A stretch of 64,000 nt of DNA. Origin: Lentibacillus daqui. Its GTDB lineage: Bacteria; Bacillota; Bacilli; Bacillales; Amphibacillaceae. The notes below the pieces were generated by a model, which was not told the origin of the DNA, searched no databases, and worked only from the letters and a program-made list of their open reading frames with translations. The stretch spans positions 310,001-374,000 of the forward strand of contig NZ_CP114176.1 in the NCBI RefSeq assembly GCF_027186265.1, read 5' to 3'. Position numbers and translations under genes: made by a program. Shown here piece by piece: positions 42,669 to 49,830 of this stretch (positions are counted from its first letter, which is position 1; each line of letters begins with the position of its first letter).

Positions 42669-43127
42669 TTAATGTTTGGATGAGTTGATATTTTTCTTGG
42701 GCAAAGCTTTGGCTGCTTTGCGATGGATAAAATTCATTTTTTTTAAAGCATCAATTTGTTGTTTTTGCAAAGCGACTTTATGTTTGAGATAGGCGATTTC
42801 TTCATCAGGTGTGCGTTCTTTCGTTTGACGGCGCCCAGAATGTTGCGTACGTAAATCCGTAAAACCTTCTGTTCTATCCGCCATTTTTCGTATCCTGCGA
42901 GAGAAACTCTTGATTCTTTCTTTCCCTATCACTTGTGTATCAAACCCTGCTTCTCTAAAGATTTGTGTAGGAAATTTCCCTTGATCTAATTCATGCATGA
43001 AATGTCGCTTATAGGCTTCAGAATAGGTAATAGCTTTGTTAGAGACCTTATCCACATAAGGATTCCTTTTTAGTTCTTCTATCTGTTTATCCGAAAAATA
43101 ATGCACACCCATGTGATCAACTCCCAC
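42669..43127 (-). CDS. IS3-family transposase, OrfA (helix-turn-helix)
   Basis: 152 residues. An N-terminal region with FSDKQIEELKRNPYVDKVS, then a helix-turn-helix (FPTQIFREAGFDTQVIGKERIKSFSRRIRKM) and a leucine-zipper-like coil (EEIAYLKHKVALQKQQIDALKKM). Near the end the minus strand has T TTA AAA (42747-42741) in the orfA frame. From there the -1 frame is open into orfB, the usual IS3 programmed frameshift. Confidence 0.88.
   Translation of the reverse strand: MGVDHMGVHYFSDKQIEELKRNPYVDKVSNKAITYSEAYKRHFMHELDQGKFPTQIFREAGFDTQVIGKERIKSFSRRIRKMADRTEGFTDLRTQHSGRRQTKERTPDEEIAYLKHKVALQKQQIDALKKMNFIHRKAAKALPKKNINSSKH
42741..42747 (-). other. Programmed -1 frameshift site in IS3 orfA
   Basis: The heptamer TTTAAAA lies in the X XXY YYZ phase of the orfA frame. 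The -1 frame remains open from here to OrfB (passing FAQEKYQLIQTLTERDH), allowing an OrfAB fusion. Confidence 0.7.
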
Positions 43128-43342
43128 TTATAATATTTTAAAATGATTATTCAGATGAAATGAACCATTTATGCATAGTTTTGAGCCATAGGTTGCAGAA
43201 AATGGAGCCCCCTAATGGAAAACCACTCTTTTAAGAAGAGATTCAGAGCCACAGCGAAAGCTGCTTGCCATTGACTGTAACGCCCGATTCTTTGCATTTG
43301 ATGGAAGGGGTCGGGGGCCCCGCCAGCAAATGCTTAGAATCG

Positions 43343-43428
43343 GTTTGTCCGTGTTATCATATTTGAGCAGGTGTGCCTATTTGGCATTATTTATGACAGA
43401 CCTGCGATTATTCCTCAACACGGACAAA
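43343..43428. repeat. Inverted repeat TTTGTCCGTGTT...AACACGGACAAA
   Basis: Perfect 12-bp arms enclose a second CAGGT/ACCTG pairing, forming an extended 86-base fold-back. No tail of T follows; it is MITE- or RNA-like. Confidence 0.6.
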
Positions 43429-43588
43429 AGTTAAGTCAATGGTGGCGGACTATAGTATTTATGCTAGTTATGTGGCCGTGTCTCTCCTTTCCACAGTTAT
43501 TGGCTCAAACATCCGCATTCAGTGGATCAAAAGTCCGCACTGCTGGCTCAAACTGGTCGCAATACTCATAAAATAAGTATACGACAAA

Positions 43589-43647
43589 GAACCCTATAAA
43601 ACGGAACGGATAAGTAGTTTTTTATCCGTGTCTGTTTTATAGGGTTC
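43589..43647 (-). terminator. Long hairpin downstream of tRNA-Ala
   Basis: GAACCCTATAAAAC pairs with GTTTTATAGGGTTC, with an inner ACGGATAA/TTATCCGT stem, followed by TTTG on the minus strand. The stem is unusually long for a tRNA terminator. Confidence 0.65.
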
Positions 43648-43680
43648 AGTTTACTAGAATAGATGGTGGTTTTTATTTGA

Positions 43681-43753
43681 TGGAGCATGCGGGGCTCGAA
43701 CCCGCGACCTCTTGCATGCCATGCAAGCACTCTCCCGGCTGAGCTAATGCCCC
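43681..43753 (-). tRNA. tRNA-Ala (anticodon GGC)
   Basis: The minus strand folds as a cloverleaf: acceptor GGGGCAT/ATGCTCC, D-arm TAGCTCAGCCGGGAGAG, anticodon stem CTTGC/GCAAG with loop ATGGCAT (anticodon GGC), and T-arm CGGGTTCGAACCCCG. The discriminator is A; CCA is not encoded. It is a lone tRNA, next to IS debris. Confidence 0.97.
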
Positions 43754-43865
43754 ATTTACTATAATCTGAACACATTAATTAATTATAGACCCTTCCCTAT
43801 TATTTTTCAAGTGAAATTCCACAATTGAACCACTACAGCGTGATTAAAAAAACTAAACAAACCAA

Positions 43866-43976
43866 AATGTATACGTTACTCTAACAGTAGAGGACCCGGA
43901 TGGCGATACAATCGTCTTTGTTTTCGTATTCTCAAAAATGACAAAAGGAACTTACACCAAAAGGAACTTACAATGA
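43866..43976 (+). pseudogene. C-terminal fragment of a VOC (glyoxalase-like) gene
   Basis: An open frame without a start reads NVYVTLTVEDPDGDTIVFVF, then VFSKMTKGTYTKRNLQ to a stop. VEDPDGDTIVFV resembles the closing strand of VOC-superfamily proteins. It is too short to be functional and lies beside other fragments. Confidence 0.35.
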
Positions 43977-44416
43977 AATTAAAAACAAATATTTACAATA
44001 CAGATGATACACCAATTGTTGCAGATCTTTACCTGGTGAAATCATCTTTAACCATAGAACAAGTAAGCCGTGGTGAACATGAATCCTTGTGGAATCAACT
44101 TGTCCAGGCTTACCATTACCTTGGACATCAAAAAATTATTAGACCACGTATGAAATACTTGATTTGGCTAGACGACCGCCACGTCAGTGCGATTAGTTTT
44201 AACCAGGCCGCATACAAGATGGCGGCCAGGGATCGCTTTATGGATTGGAAGGATGAAAAGAGGCAGGAACAATTCATTCCGTACTCCTACTCCGATAGCT
44301 GTCTTCCTGTTGGGTGGGAAACGTTATTCCTCAATGTCGTAATCAAATTTAATTCCAAAAAACTTGTTCAACTTCTCGCCCAACCTAATACATTCTATAC
44401 ATACCGTGTGATCTAG
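43973..44416 (+). pseudogene. DUF4338 (DruA-like) N-terminal fragment
   Basis: 147 codons. RGEHESLWNQLVQAYHYLGHQKIIRPRMKYLIWLDDRHVSAISFNQAAYKMAARDRFMDW matches the beginning of DUF4338, the domain of DruA in the Druantia phage-defence system and of transposon-linked relatives. After about residue 100 the expected N-N-S-R-F-L-I-L-P-W block is scrambled (FIPYSYSDSCLPVGWE), suggesting frameshifts. The conserved C-terminal half is absent. Two tandem AAAAGGAACTTACA copies precede the ATG. It is a remnant, not a working defence gene. Confidence 0.65.
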
Positions 44417-44795
44417 GATAGGTATACTTAAATCCAAATTGTTCATAAAGATTGTTGGCTGGATCATCGGCTATTAGACTCACAAAAGAGCCAGGGTACG
44501 TATTTTCATCGAGATAATCCATTATTTCCTTCATAACCCTTTTTCCAAGACCTTGCCCTTGGTAATTTGGCTTTACTACGATATCAACTATCTGAAATGA
44601 GGTACCACCATCGCCGATTACACGTCCCATACCAATTAAAGTTTTTTCATCATAAATACAAACTGCAAACAATGAATTTTTTAAGCCAACCGTTGCGGCC
44701 TCTTGTGACTTACCACTTATGCCTCCCTCTAGTCGTAATTCGTTGTATTCAGTAGGCCTCGGTGGTTCATGGATAATAGTGAAATTGTCATTCAT
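44385..44795 (-). CDS. GNAT family N-acetyltransferase
   Basis: 136 residues with a complete GNAT core: FAVCIYDEKTLIGMGRVIGDGGTSFQIVDIVVKPNYQGQGLGKRVMKEIMDYL. The acetyl-CoA loop is QGQGLGKR (about 78-85), followed by FVSLIADDPANNLYEQFGF. It overlaps the 3' end of the DUF4338 remnant on the opposite strand by 32 bases. It is intact among broken neighbours. The substrate is unknown. Confidence 0.88.
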   Translation of the reverse strand: MNDNFTIIHEPPRPTEYNELRLEGGISGKSQEAATVGLKNSLFAVCIYDEKTLIGMGRVIGDGGTSFQIVDIVVKPNYQGQGLGKRVMKEIMDYLDENTYPGSFVSLIADDPANNLYEQFGFKYTYPRSHGMYRMY

Positions 44796-44889
44796 TTTAT
44801 ATTCCTCCGATTACTAGTTTATAGTTCTATGAAAAGAGATTAGTTTCCTATTACTCTGAAATATACCCTTTAAAAAAGTCTACCTTAGC

Positions 44890-45471
44890 TTATGTTTGAT
44901 TGCTTTTAATATAAGTTTTTACAGCTGGTGGTTGGTAAGTATGAAATTTTTCAATTAAAGATTCAGGTGATGAATCCACAAGGGCCATAGAACGGTACTT
45001 TTCATCTAAAAATTGCTGATCTGCCATATGATTAAAAAGAGAAACGAGAGGATCATAGTAGTGGTTAATGTTAAAGAGTCCACAAGGTTTTTGATGCAAT
45101 CCTAGTTGAGCCCACGTGAATATTTCCATAAACTCCTCTAGCGTCCCTGGTCCTCCCGGCAAGGCAATAAATCCATCTGCCAAATCAGCCATTTTTGATT
45201 TTCGTTCGTGCATGGATTGGACAACAAATATTTCAGTTAAATTAGGGTGTGCAATTTCTCTATCCTCTAACACTTCTGGAATCACCCCAATTACTTGTCC
45301 ACCGTTTTCTAAGACTGTATTTGCCACTGCTCCCATCAATCCAACGCTTGCACCACCATACACAAGTGTTATTCCTCTGTTCGCCAACTCCTTTCCCAAC
45401 TAAATAGCACCTTTTTTATATGTATCAGAGGCTCCGTCACTAGACCCACAAAAAACAGCTAACCTTTTCAC
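44890..45471 (-). pseudogene. LOG family (YvdD-like) gene with in-frame nonsense codon
   Basis: Reading from the GTG at 45471, MKRLAVFCGSSDGASDTYKK is followed by GAI, then TAG (45402-45400), and the frame continues as LGKELANRGITLVYGGASVGLMGAVA with no other stop to 44890. The LOG active motif LPGGPGTLEEFMEIFTWAQLG is intact. One substitution (TAG from a CAG or AAG codon) explains the break. Family members are nucleotide 5'-monophosphate phosphoribohydrolases. Re-initiation at the TTG after the stop would give an N-terminally truncated protein. Confidence 0.8.
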
Positions 45472-45558
45472 TTTCATCTCCTCCATATCGATTGAATCAT
45501 CTGTTACTATTATATAGATTTTTTTGTCAAACTTAAATAGGAAGAGAGGGTTAACATT

Positions 45559-45884
45559 TTGAATACTACTGAATTTCAATCATGGATCAAAGAATATTAC
45601 GAAACAAGAGGTTGGACCGAACTTGATATTTTCATACGTATAGGTTTTCTAACCGAAGAGACAGGAGAAGTGGCAAGGGCAATAAGAGCTTTGGAAGTTG
45701 GTCGTGATAGACCTGATAAGAAAACTGAAACATATGAAGATTTAACTCGAGAGCTGGTCGAAGAATTGGACGATGTTTTGGTAACATTATTGTTATTGCA
45801 ATAAACTATGACATACCCCTTGAAGATATTTTTCAATCTCACCGATACAAGTTACAAAAACGTTATGAGAAAAGTAATCAATAA
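45559..45884 (+). pseudogene. MazG-like pyrophosphohydrolase, frameshifted
   Basis: The first frame (81 codons) carries the MazG helix-bundle with EETGEVARAIRALE and ELVEELDDVLVTLLLL, the metal-binding acidic motifs. It stops at 45804, but the +1 frame continues as NYDIPLEDIFQSHRYKLQKR, then YEKSNQ and a stop at 45884, the normal end for this family. A small indel near 45795-45805 accounts for the split. The short first product may be inactive. Confidence 0.75.
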
Positions 45885-45927
45885 TTCATTTTGTTTTTTA
45901 AAATTAAGCTTACAACCTATGTATTAA

Positions 45928-46050
45928 ATAATCTCAAATTGGCTTGAAATGCTCCCGGAACGAGCAGTAAAAATTACAAAAGCAGGTGAAAATAGTTTAT
46001 ATGAAACTCTGGACATTGCAATATCAACGAATCCTCTATTTTACAGCTAG
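45928..46050 (+). pseudogene. Possible C-terminal fragment of an ArsR-like regulator
   Basis: An open stretch without a start reads SNWLEMLPERAVKITKAGEN, then SLYETLDI and a tail to the stop at 46050. The W-L...R-x-V-K-I-T-x-A-G-E-x-S-L pattern recalls the last helix and wing of winged-helix regulators. Weak evidence. Confidence 0.25.
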
Positions 46051-46155
46051 TTTTTTGCCTTTTTTGCTATAGGTTGCACCAATTCATCATTCATTCCCTT
46101 GTAAGATGACGTAACATATCGTGTCACGTAAATATACAGGGAGGAATGATTGCTT

Positions 46156-47439
46156 ATGCTTGGCTTTGCAATGGTTCAGCTGGCTCGGCGTATGGGAGAC
46201 AAACTGGATAGGAATATGCGGCAGGAATTGGTAAAATTATGTCATCCTTTTCGCTCTATCCCATGTTTTTTACACCGGCCAGTAGAACATATAAGGAAGA
46301 AGACGAAGCGGTTACCTGTTGTCATTGATTTTCATAACCAATCTTACCAACATGGTCTAAACGATTTTAAAAAAATTACCCGCATGTCTCCTCGTCCATT
46401 CCATTCGATTTGCAGCTGTTCAACCAAATTGTCCATTGATAAACTGGAACGACTGCTTGACAACTGCCAACATATCAAAAAGATTCATTATGATAGAAAG
46501 ATGACAATATTACTTGATACTGCTTCTCCTGCAATTCGCTCTAACCAGTTACAAAAATCTGGTTTAACGGGAAAAGATATTACCGTTGCTGTGATTGATA
46601 CAGGAATTCATCCACACCAGGATTTAAAAGGGCGAATCATTGCATTTAAGGATTTGGTGAAAAATAAAACCAAACCTTACGATGATAATGGACATGGTAC
46701 CCATTGTGCAGGGGATGTAGCGGGGGATGGCTCTGCATCAAATGGAAAATATCGAGGACCTGCACCAGAAGCAAACTTGGTCGGTGTCAAAGTACTGAAT
46801 AAAAAAGGTTCCGGATCTCTTTCCACTGTCATCGAAGGTATCGATTGGTGTATCCAAAACCAATCAAGGTATAACATTAACGTACTTTCGCTATCCCTTG
46901 GGTCCAAAGCACAGCAATCGGCAGAGAATGATCCAGCAGTGAGAGTCGTTGACAAAGCGTGGAACAACGGGATTGTTGTTTGTGTGGCGGCTGGTAATGA
47001 AGGACCTGAGGAACGAACTATTTCAAGCCCAGGAATCAGTCCTAAAGTTATTACGGTAGGTGCTGTTAACGATAACGATACCATTGATCGATCTGATGAT
47101 GTGGTAGCTGACTTTTCCAGTCGGGGTCCAACCGTGAATGGTTTGGTTAAACCTGATTTGTTAACACCTGGTGTGAATATCATTTCACTTCGGTCGCCGG
47201 GGTCTTATCTTGATCGAATATATTTCGGTGCACGTGTTGGGAAAAATTATTTTTCTTTATCAGGGACGTCGATGGCAACACCAATTTTTGCAGGTGTAGT
47301 TGCACAGATTTTGCAAAAGGAAACAAATCTCACCCCGGATCAAGTGAAGCAAAAGGTCATACAGGCATGTGAAGATATCGGACAGCCCCCTAACGTTCAA
47401 GGTAATGGCTATTTAAATGCTGAAAAACTATTCGGATAA
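46156..47439 (+). CDS. S8 subtilisin-like serine protease (AprX-like)
   Basis: 427 residues from the ATG at 46156 (GGGAGG upstream). The catalytic triad is intact: Asp about 148 in AVIDTGIHPHQD, His about 180 in DDNGHGTHCAGD, Ser about 372 in SLSGTSMATPIFAG, with oxyanion Asn in AAGNEG. The region before the catalytic domain acts as a pro-like domain. No signal peptide is evident, matching intracellular or non-classical AprX of Bacillus. The 3' end overlaps an antisense extension of the IS1182 transposase frame. Confidence 0.92.
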   Translation: MLGFAMVQLARRMGDKLDRNMRQELVKLCHPFRSIPCFLHRPVEHIRKKTKRLPVVIDFHNQSYQHGLNDFKKITRMSPRPFHSICSCSTKLSIDKLERLLDNCQHIKKIHYDRKMTILLDTASPAIRSNQLQKSGLTGKDITVAVIDTGIHPHQDLKGRIIAFKDLVKNKTKPYDDNGHGTHCAGDVAGDGSASNGKYRGPAPEANLVGVKVLNKKGSGSLSTVIEGIDWCIQNQSRYNINVLSLSLGSKAQQSAENDPAVRVVDKAWNNGIVVCVAAGNEGPEERTISSPGISPKVITVGAVNDNDTIDRSDDVVADFSSRGPTVNGLVKPDLLTPGVNIISLRSPGSYLDRIYFGARVGKNYFSLSGTSMATPIFAGVVAQILQKETNLTPDQVKQKVIQACEDIGQPPNVQGNGYLNAEKLFG

Positions 47440-49126
47440 TGAGAAGCGAGGCTGGGACATAACTAGCCAAAAATAGTAAATAAAAAGGTTCCAAGCAAAT
47501 CAAAAGTTTGCTTGGAACCTTTTTTGTGGAGTTGTTTCTATCTTCCGGTACTAATTTACTGTTCGTGGCGGTGTACTTTCTCAAGTTCACCGCCATCAAT
47601 GCGAAGGCTAATTCATTTTTCACTTTCTGTTTTCCTCTGACAGAAAAACGAGTGAAACCCAAATTAGCCTTCAAGAAACCGAACGCTGGTTCTACGTCAA
47701 TTTTACGTTTTCCGTAAATTTCACCAGTTTTCTCGTCTGAAAGCTTCGCACGTACATATTCTTTTTGGGATTCCCACTTTTCATTCATGTAGACTTTTCG
47801 GTTGTTTCCTTCTTTTGCTTTCGTACATAAATCGCGGAGTGGACAGCCCGAACAGTCCTCACATTCGTACACTTTAAATTCACGGGTGAATCCGTACCTG
47901 TCTGTTCGTTTGGAATGATGACTAAACCGTATTTTCCGTCCATTTGGGCACAGAAAAGTATCTTCGTCCTCATTATAATCCCAATTATCTACATGAAAAG
48001 CGTTGTTCTTATGCTTCTTTTTCTTCTCCTTTCGATATTGATTGTATGTAATAAGTGGCGTTCGATTTCGATTCTCGATGATATCTTCATAATTCTGTTC
48101 ACTGCCATATCCGGCATCCGCGACAATGTGTTCCGGCAGTTCGAAAAAGTTTTCTTCAATCGAGTCGAGAAAAGGAATTAAAGTGCGTGTATCCGTCGGG
48201 TTTGGGAAAACATCGTAAGCGAGCGCGTATTGACCTTCCGTTGCAATCTGGACATTGTAACCAGCTTTCAATTGACCGTTCTTCATGTAGTCGTCCTTCA
48301 TGCGCATAAACGTCGCATCCGGATCTGTCTTTGAATAACTGTTACGGTCCCCGAATTTCTCCATATCGTTTTGATACTTTTGCTTACGAGTGATGAAATC
48401 GTTAAACTGCTTGCGAGCTTGTTTTGGAAATTTACGTTCGGAACGGATTTTCTTTCGTTCGCTACCAACTTCACAAGCTTCGATTTTTTTATCGTATTCC
48501 TCAACCTTTTCATCTAACTTTTCGACTACTTCTTCCATTTCTTTAACGGAAAGTTTCTCTTCTGTTTCTCGCTCTATTGCCGGGATGATCTCCTTCTCCA
48601 ACAGCTCATCATACAGTTGATTGGACTTTTCGATTAGCTTATCACTATATTTTTCAACGGATTTCCGCCACACAAAGGTGAACTTATTGGCGTTCGCTTC
48701 AATTTTTGTACCATCAATAAAAATGGCTTCCTCTTCAATCAATTCCTTTTCCACAAGCTGATTCCGGAACTGGACAAAGCATTCACGTAGTATGTTTTCG
48801 ATGAGTGGATGAGAACGGAAACGATTGATGGTGCGATAGCTGGGTTCGTGTCCTTGAGCCAACCACATCATGCGGATACTATCCTGTAATAAAGCTTCTA
48901 TTTTACGACCAGAAAACACGGATTGCGTATACCCACACAAAATGATTTTCAACATCATGCGAGGATGGTACGCAGGACGGCCGGTTTGTCGTATTAAGTC
49001 ATCGAAAACCTCTTCGGGAATACTCTCGACAAGATCATTGATCGCAAAAGCAATATCATTCTCTTTCAATTTAATTTCTAAATCTAGCGGCAAAACTACC
49101 TGATTCATGGTATAATGTTTAAACAT
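47390..49126 (-). CDS. IS1182-family transposase, frame running past the IS end
   Basis: About 578 residues from the ATG at 49126 (GGAGG upstream). N-terminal DUF772-type region (FDDLIRQTGRPAYHPRMMLKIILCGYTQSVFSGRKIEALLQDSIRMMWLAQG), DDE core with IFIDGTKIEANANKFTFVWRK and HIVADAGYGSEQNYEDI, a Cys-rich stretch CEDCSGCPLRDLCTKA, and a C-terminal PAFGFLKANLGFTRFSVRGKQKVKNELAFALMAVNLRK. The frame reads through the IS hairpin and the terminal repeat and stops 58 bases outside, antisense to the AprX-like gene. One extra T would end it at a TAG inside the IS. Confidence 0.9.
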   Translation of the reverse strand: MFKHYTMNQVVLPLDLEIKLKENDIAFAINDLVESIPEEVFDDLIRQTGRPAYHPRMMLKIILCGYTQSVFSGRKIEALLQDSIRMMWLAQGHEPSYRTINRFRSHPLIENILRECFVQFRNQLVEKELIEEEAIFIDGTKIEANANKFTFVWRKSVEKYSDKLIEKSNQLYDELLEKEIIPAIERETEEKLSVKEMEEVVEKLDEKVEEYDKKIEACEVGSERKKIRSERKFPKQARKQFNDFITRKQKYQNDMEKFGDRNSYSKTDPDATFMRMKDDYMKNGQLKAGYNVQIATEGQYALAYDVFPNPTDTRTLIPFLDSIEENFFELPEHIVADAGYGSEQNYEDIIENRNRTPLITYNQYRKEKKKKHKNNAFHVDNWDYNEDEDTFLCPNGRKIRFSHHSKRTDRYGFTREFKVYECEDCSGCPLRDLCTKAKEGNNRKVYMNEKWESQKEYVRAKLSDEKTGEIYGKRKIDVEPAFGFLKANLGFTRFSVRGKQKVKNELAFALMAVNLRKYTATNSKLVPEDRNNSTKKVPSKLLICLEPFYLLFLASYVPASLLIIRIVFQHLNSHYLER

Positions 49127-49285
49127 AAGGACACCTCCAAAATTATTGTCAGGTAACTTTAATTTTATCAAAAGGTGTCCTTTTTGTTTACTAAAATAAT
49201 GTCAAAAAAGGCGTGGGGCCTACACTTTTTTTAGTGTAAGCTCCTACGCCTTAATTTTTATTTACTGGAGTTTTGTCCCAGCCTC
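47448..49285 (-). mobile_element. IS1182-family insertion sequence
   Basis: About 1838 bp bounded by inverted repeats: left GAGGCTGGGACATAACT, right, read inward, GAGGCTGGGACAAAACTCC. One transposase gene. A strong hairpin (AAGGTTCCAAGCAAA/TTTGCTTGGAACCTT) lies near the left end. It inserted 8 bases after the AprX-like stop codon. Confidence 0.88.
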
Positions 49286-49382
49286 TTATATTATTCCAGT
49301 AGAAACATGGTACGGGTTATGAATTTATCATTGCTATGTTATAAAATAGAAGTGTTACAGGATCTTATGTGGGGGATTTCGT

Positions 49383-49694
49383 ATGCAGCCATTTACAACT
49401 GATGTCATTAAAATCGTATCCAACATACCTGAAGGGCGGGTCATGACCTATGGACAAATTGCCAAAATCGCCGGTAGTCCCAGGGCAGCAAGACAAGTGG
49501 CTCGTGTTCTACATTCCATGAGCAGGAAGTATCATCTTCCATGGCATCGGGTTGTTAATGCGCAAGGCATCATTAGCATCAAAAATGAAGAATTACACGA
49601 AATACAAAAACTCTCTCTGGAAAGCGAAGGGGTCATTGTTGACAAGCAAGGTAAAATTGATTTGCGAATCTACCTACATAATCATACGTGTTAA
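49383..49694 (+). CDS. Alkyltransferase-like protein (ATL), MGMT family without active cysteine
   Basis: 103 residues of the O6-alkylguanine-DNA alkyltransferase C-terminal fold: GRVMTYGQIAKIAGSPRAARQVARVLHSM with the DNA-binding arginine. The active-site P-C-H-R motif is PWHRVV (Trp about 54), the hallmark of ATLs, which bind alkylated guanine and flag it for nucleotide excision repair rather than dealkylating it. A full ATL length, followed by a terminator. Confidence 0.9.
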   Translation: MQPFTTDVIKIVSNIPEGRVMTYGQIAKIAGSPRAARQVARVLHSMSRKYHLPWHRVVNAQGIISIKNEELHEIQKLSLESEGVIVDKQGKIDLRIYLHNHTC

Positions 49695-49731
49695 CCATGA
49701 TTGGAATACATTATTTTCTGACTGGAATATT

Positions 49732-49772
49732 AACACGCCATATGGAGCAGATGGCGTGTTAATATTTTGAGT
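49732..49772 (+). terminator. Terminator after the ATL gene
   Basis: ATTAACACGCCA pairs with TGGCGTGTTAAT, followed by ATTTTG. Confidence 0.75.
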
Positions 49773-49830
49773 AAGCTAATAAATAGTTGGACAGAGCATG
49801 TTCTTCCTGCCCTGTCCTATATGTCTGTCT

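Larger units (their letters stand above)
41247..43200 (-). mobile_element. IS3-family insertion sequence (ends approximate)
   Basis: It contains orfA and orfB in the -1 frame relation. A likely outer end is TGGACCCCTTGTCAAGGACA at 41247, but a matching inverted repeat near 43200 could not be found, so the right boundary is uncertain. The element may also be truncated. Confidence 0.5.
43128..43680. other. Structured non-coding region between IS3 and the tRNA
   Basis: No gene is seen. It contains two nested-looking inverted repeats: CCGATTCTTTGCATTTG with CAAATGCTTAGAATCGG (43287-43344), and TTTGTCCGTGTT with AACACGGACAAA (43343-43428). A degenerate 21-22-bp series follows (43501-43560), then the long tRNA-downstream hairpin. 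It may be the remains of older mobile elements. Confidence 0.5.

Noticed and set aside
43973..44416. Active Druantia defence gene
   Set aside because: Only the first part of DUF4338 is recognisable, the middle is scrambled and no partner gene is present.
46677..47183. 168-residue minus-strand frame
   Set aside because: Antisense to the AprX-like protease catalytic domain.
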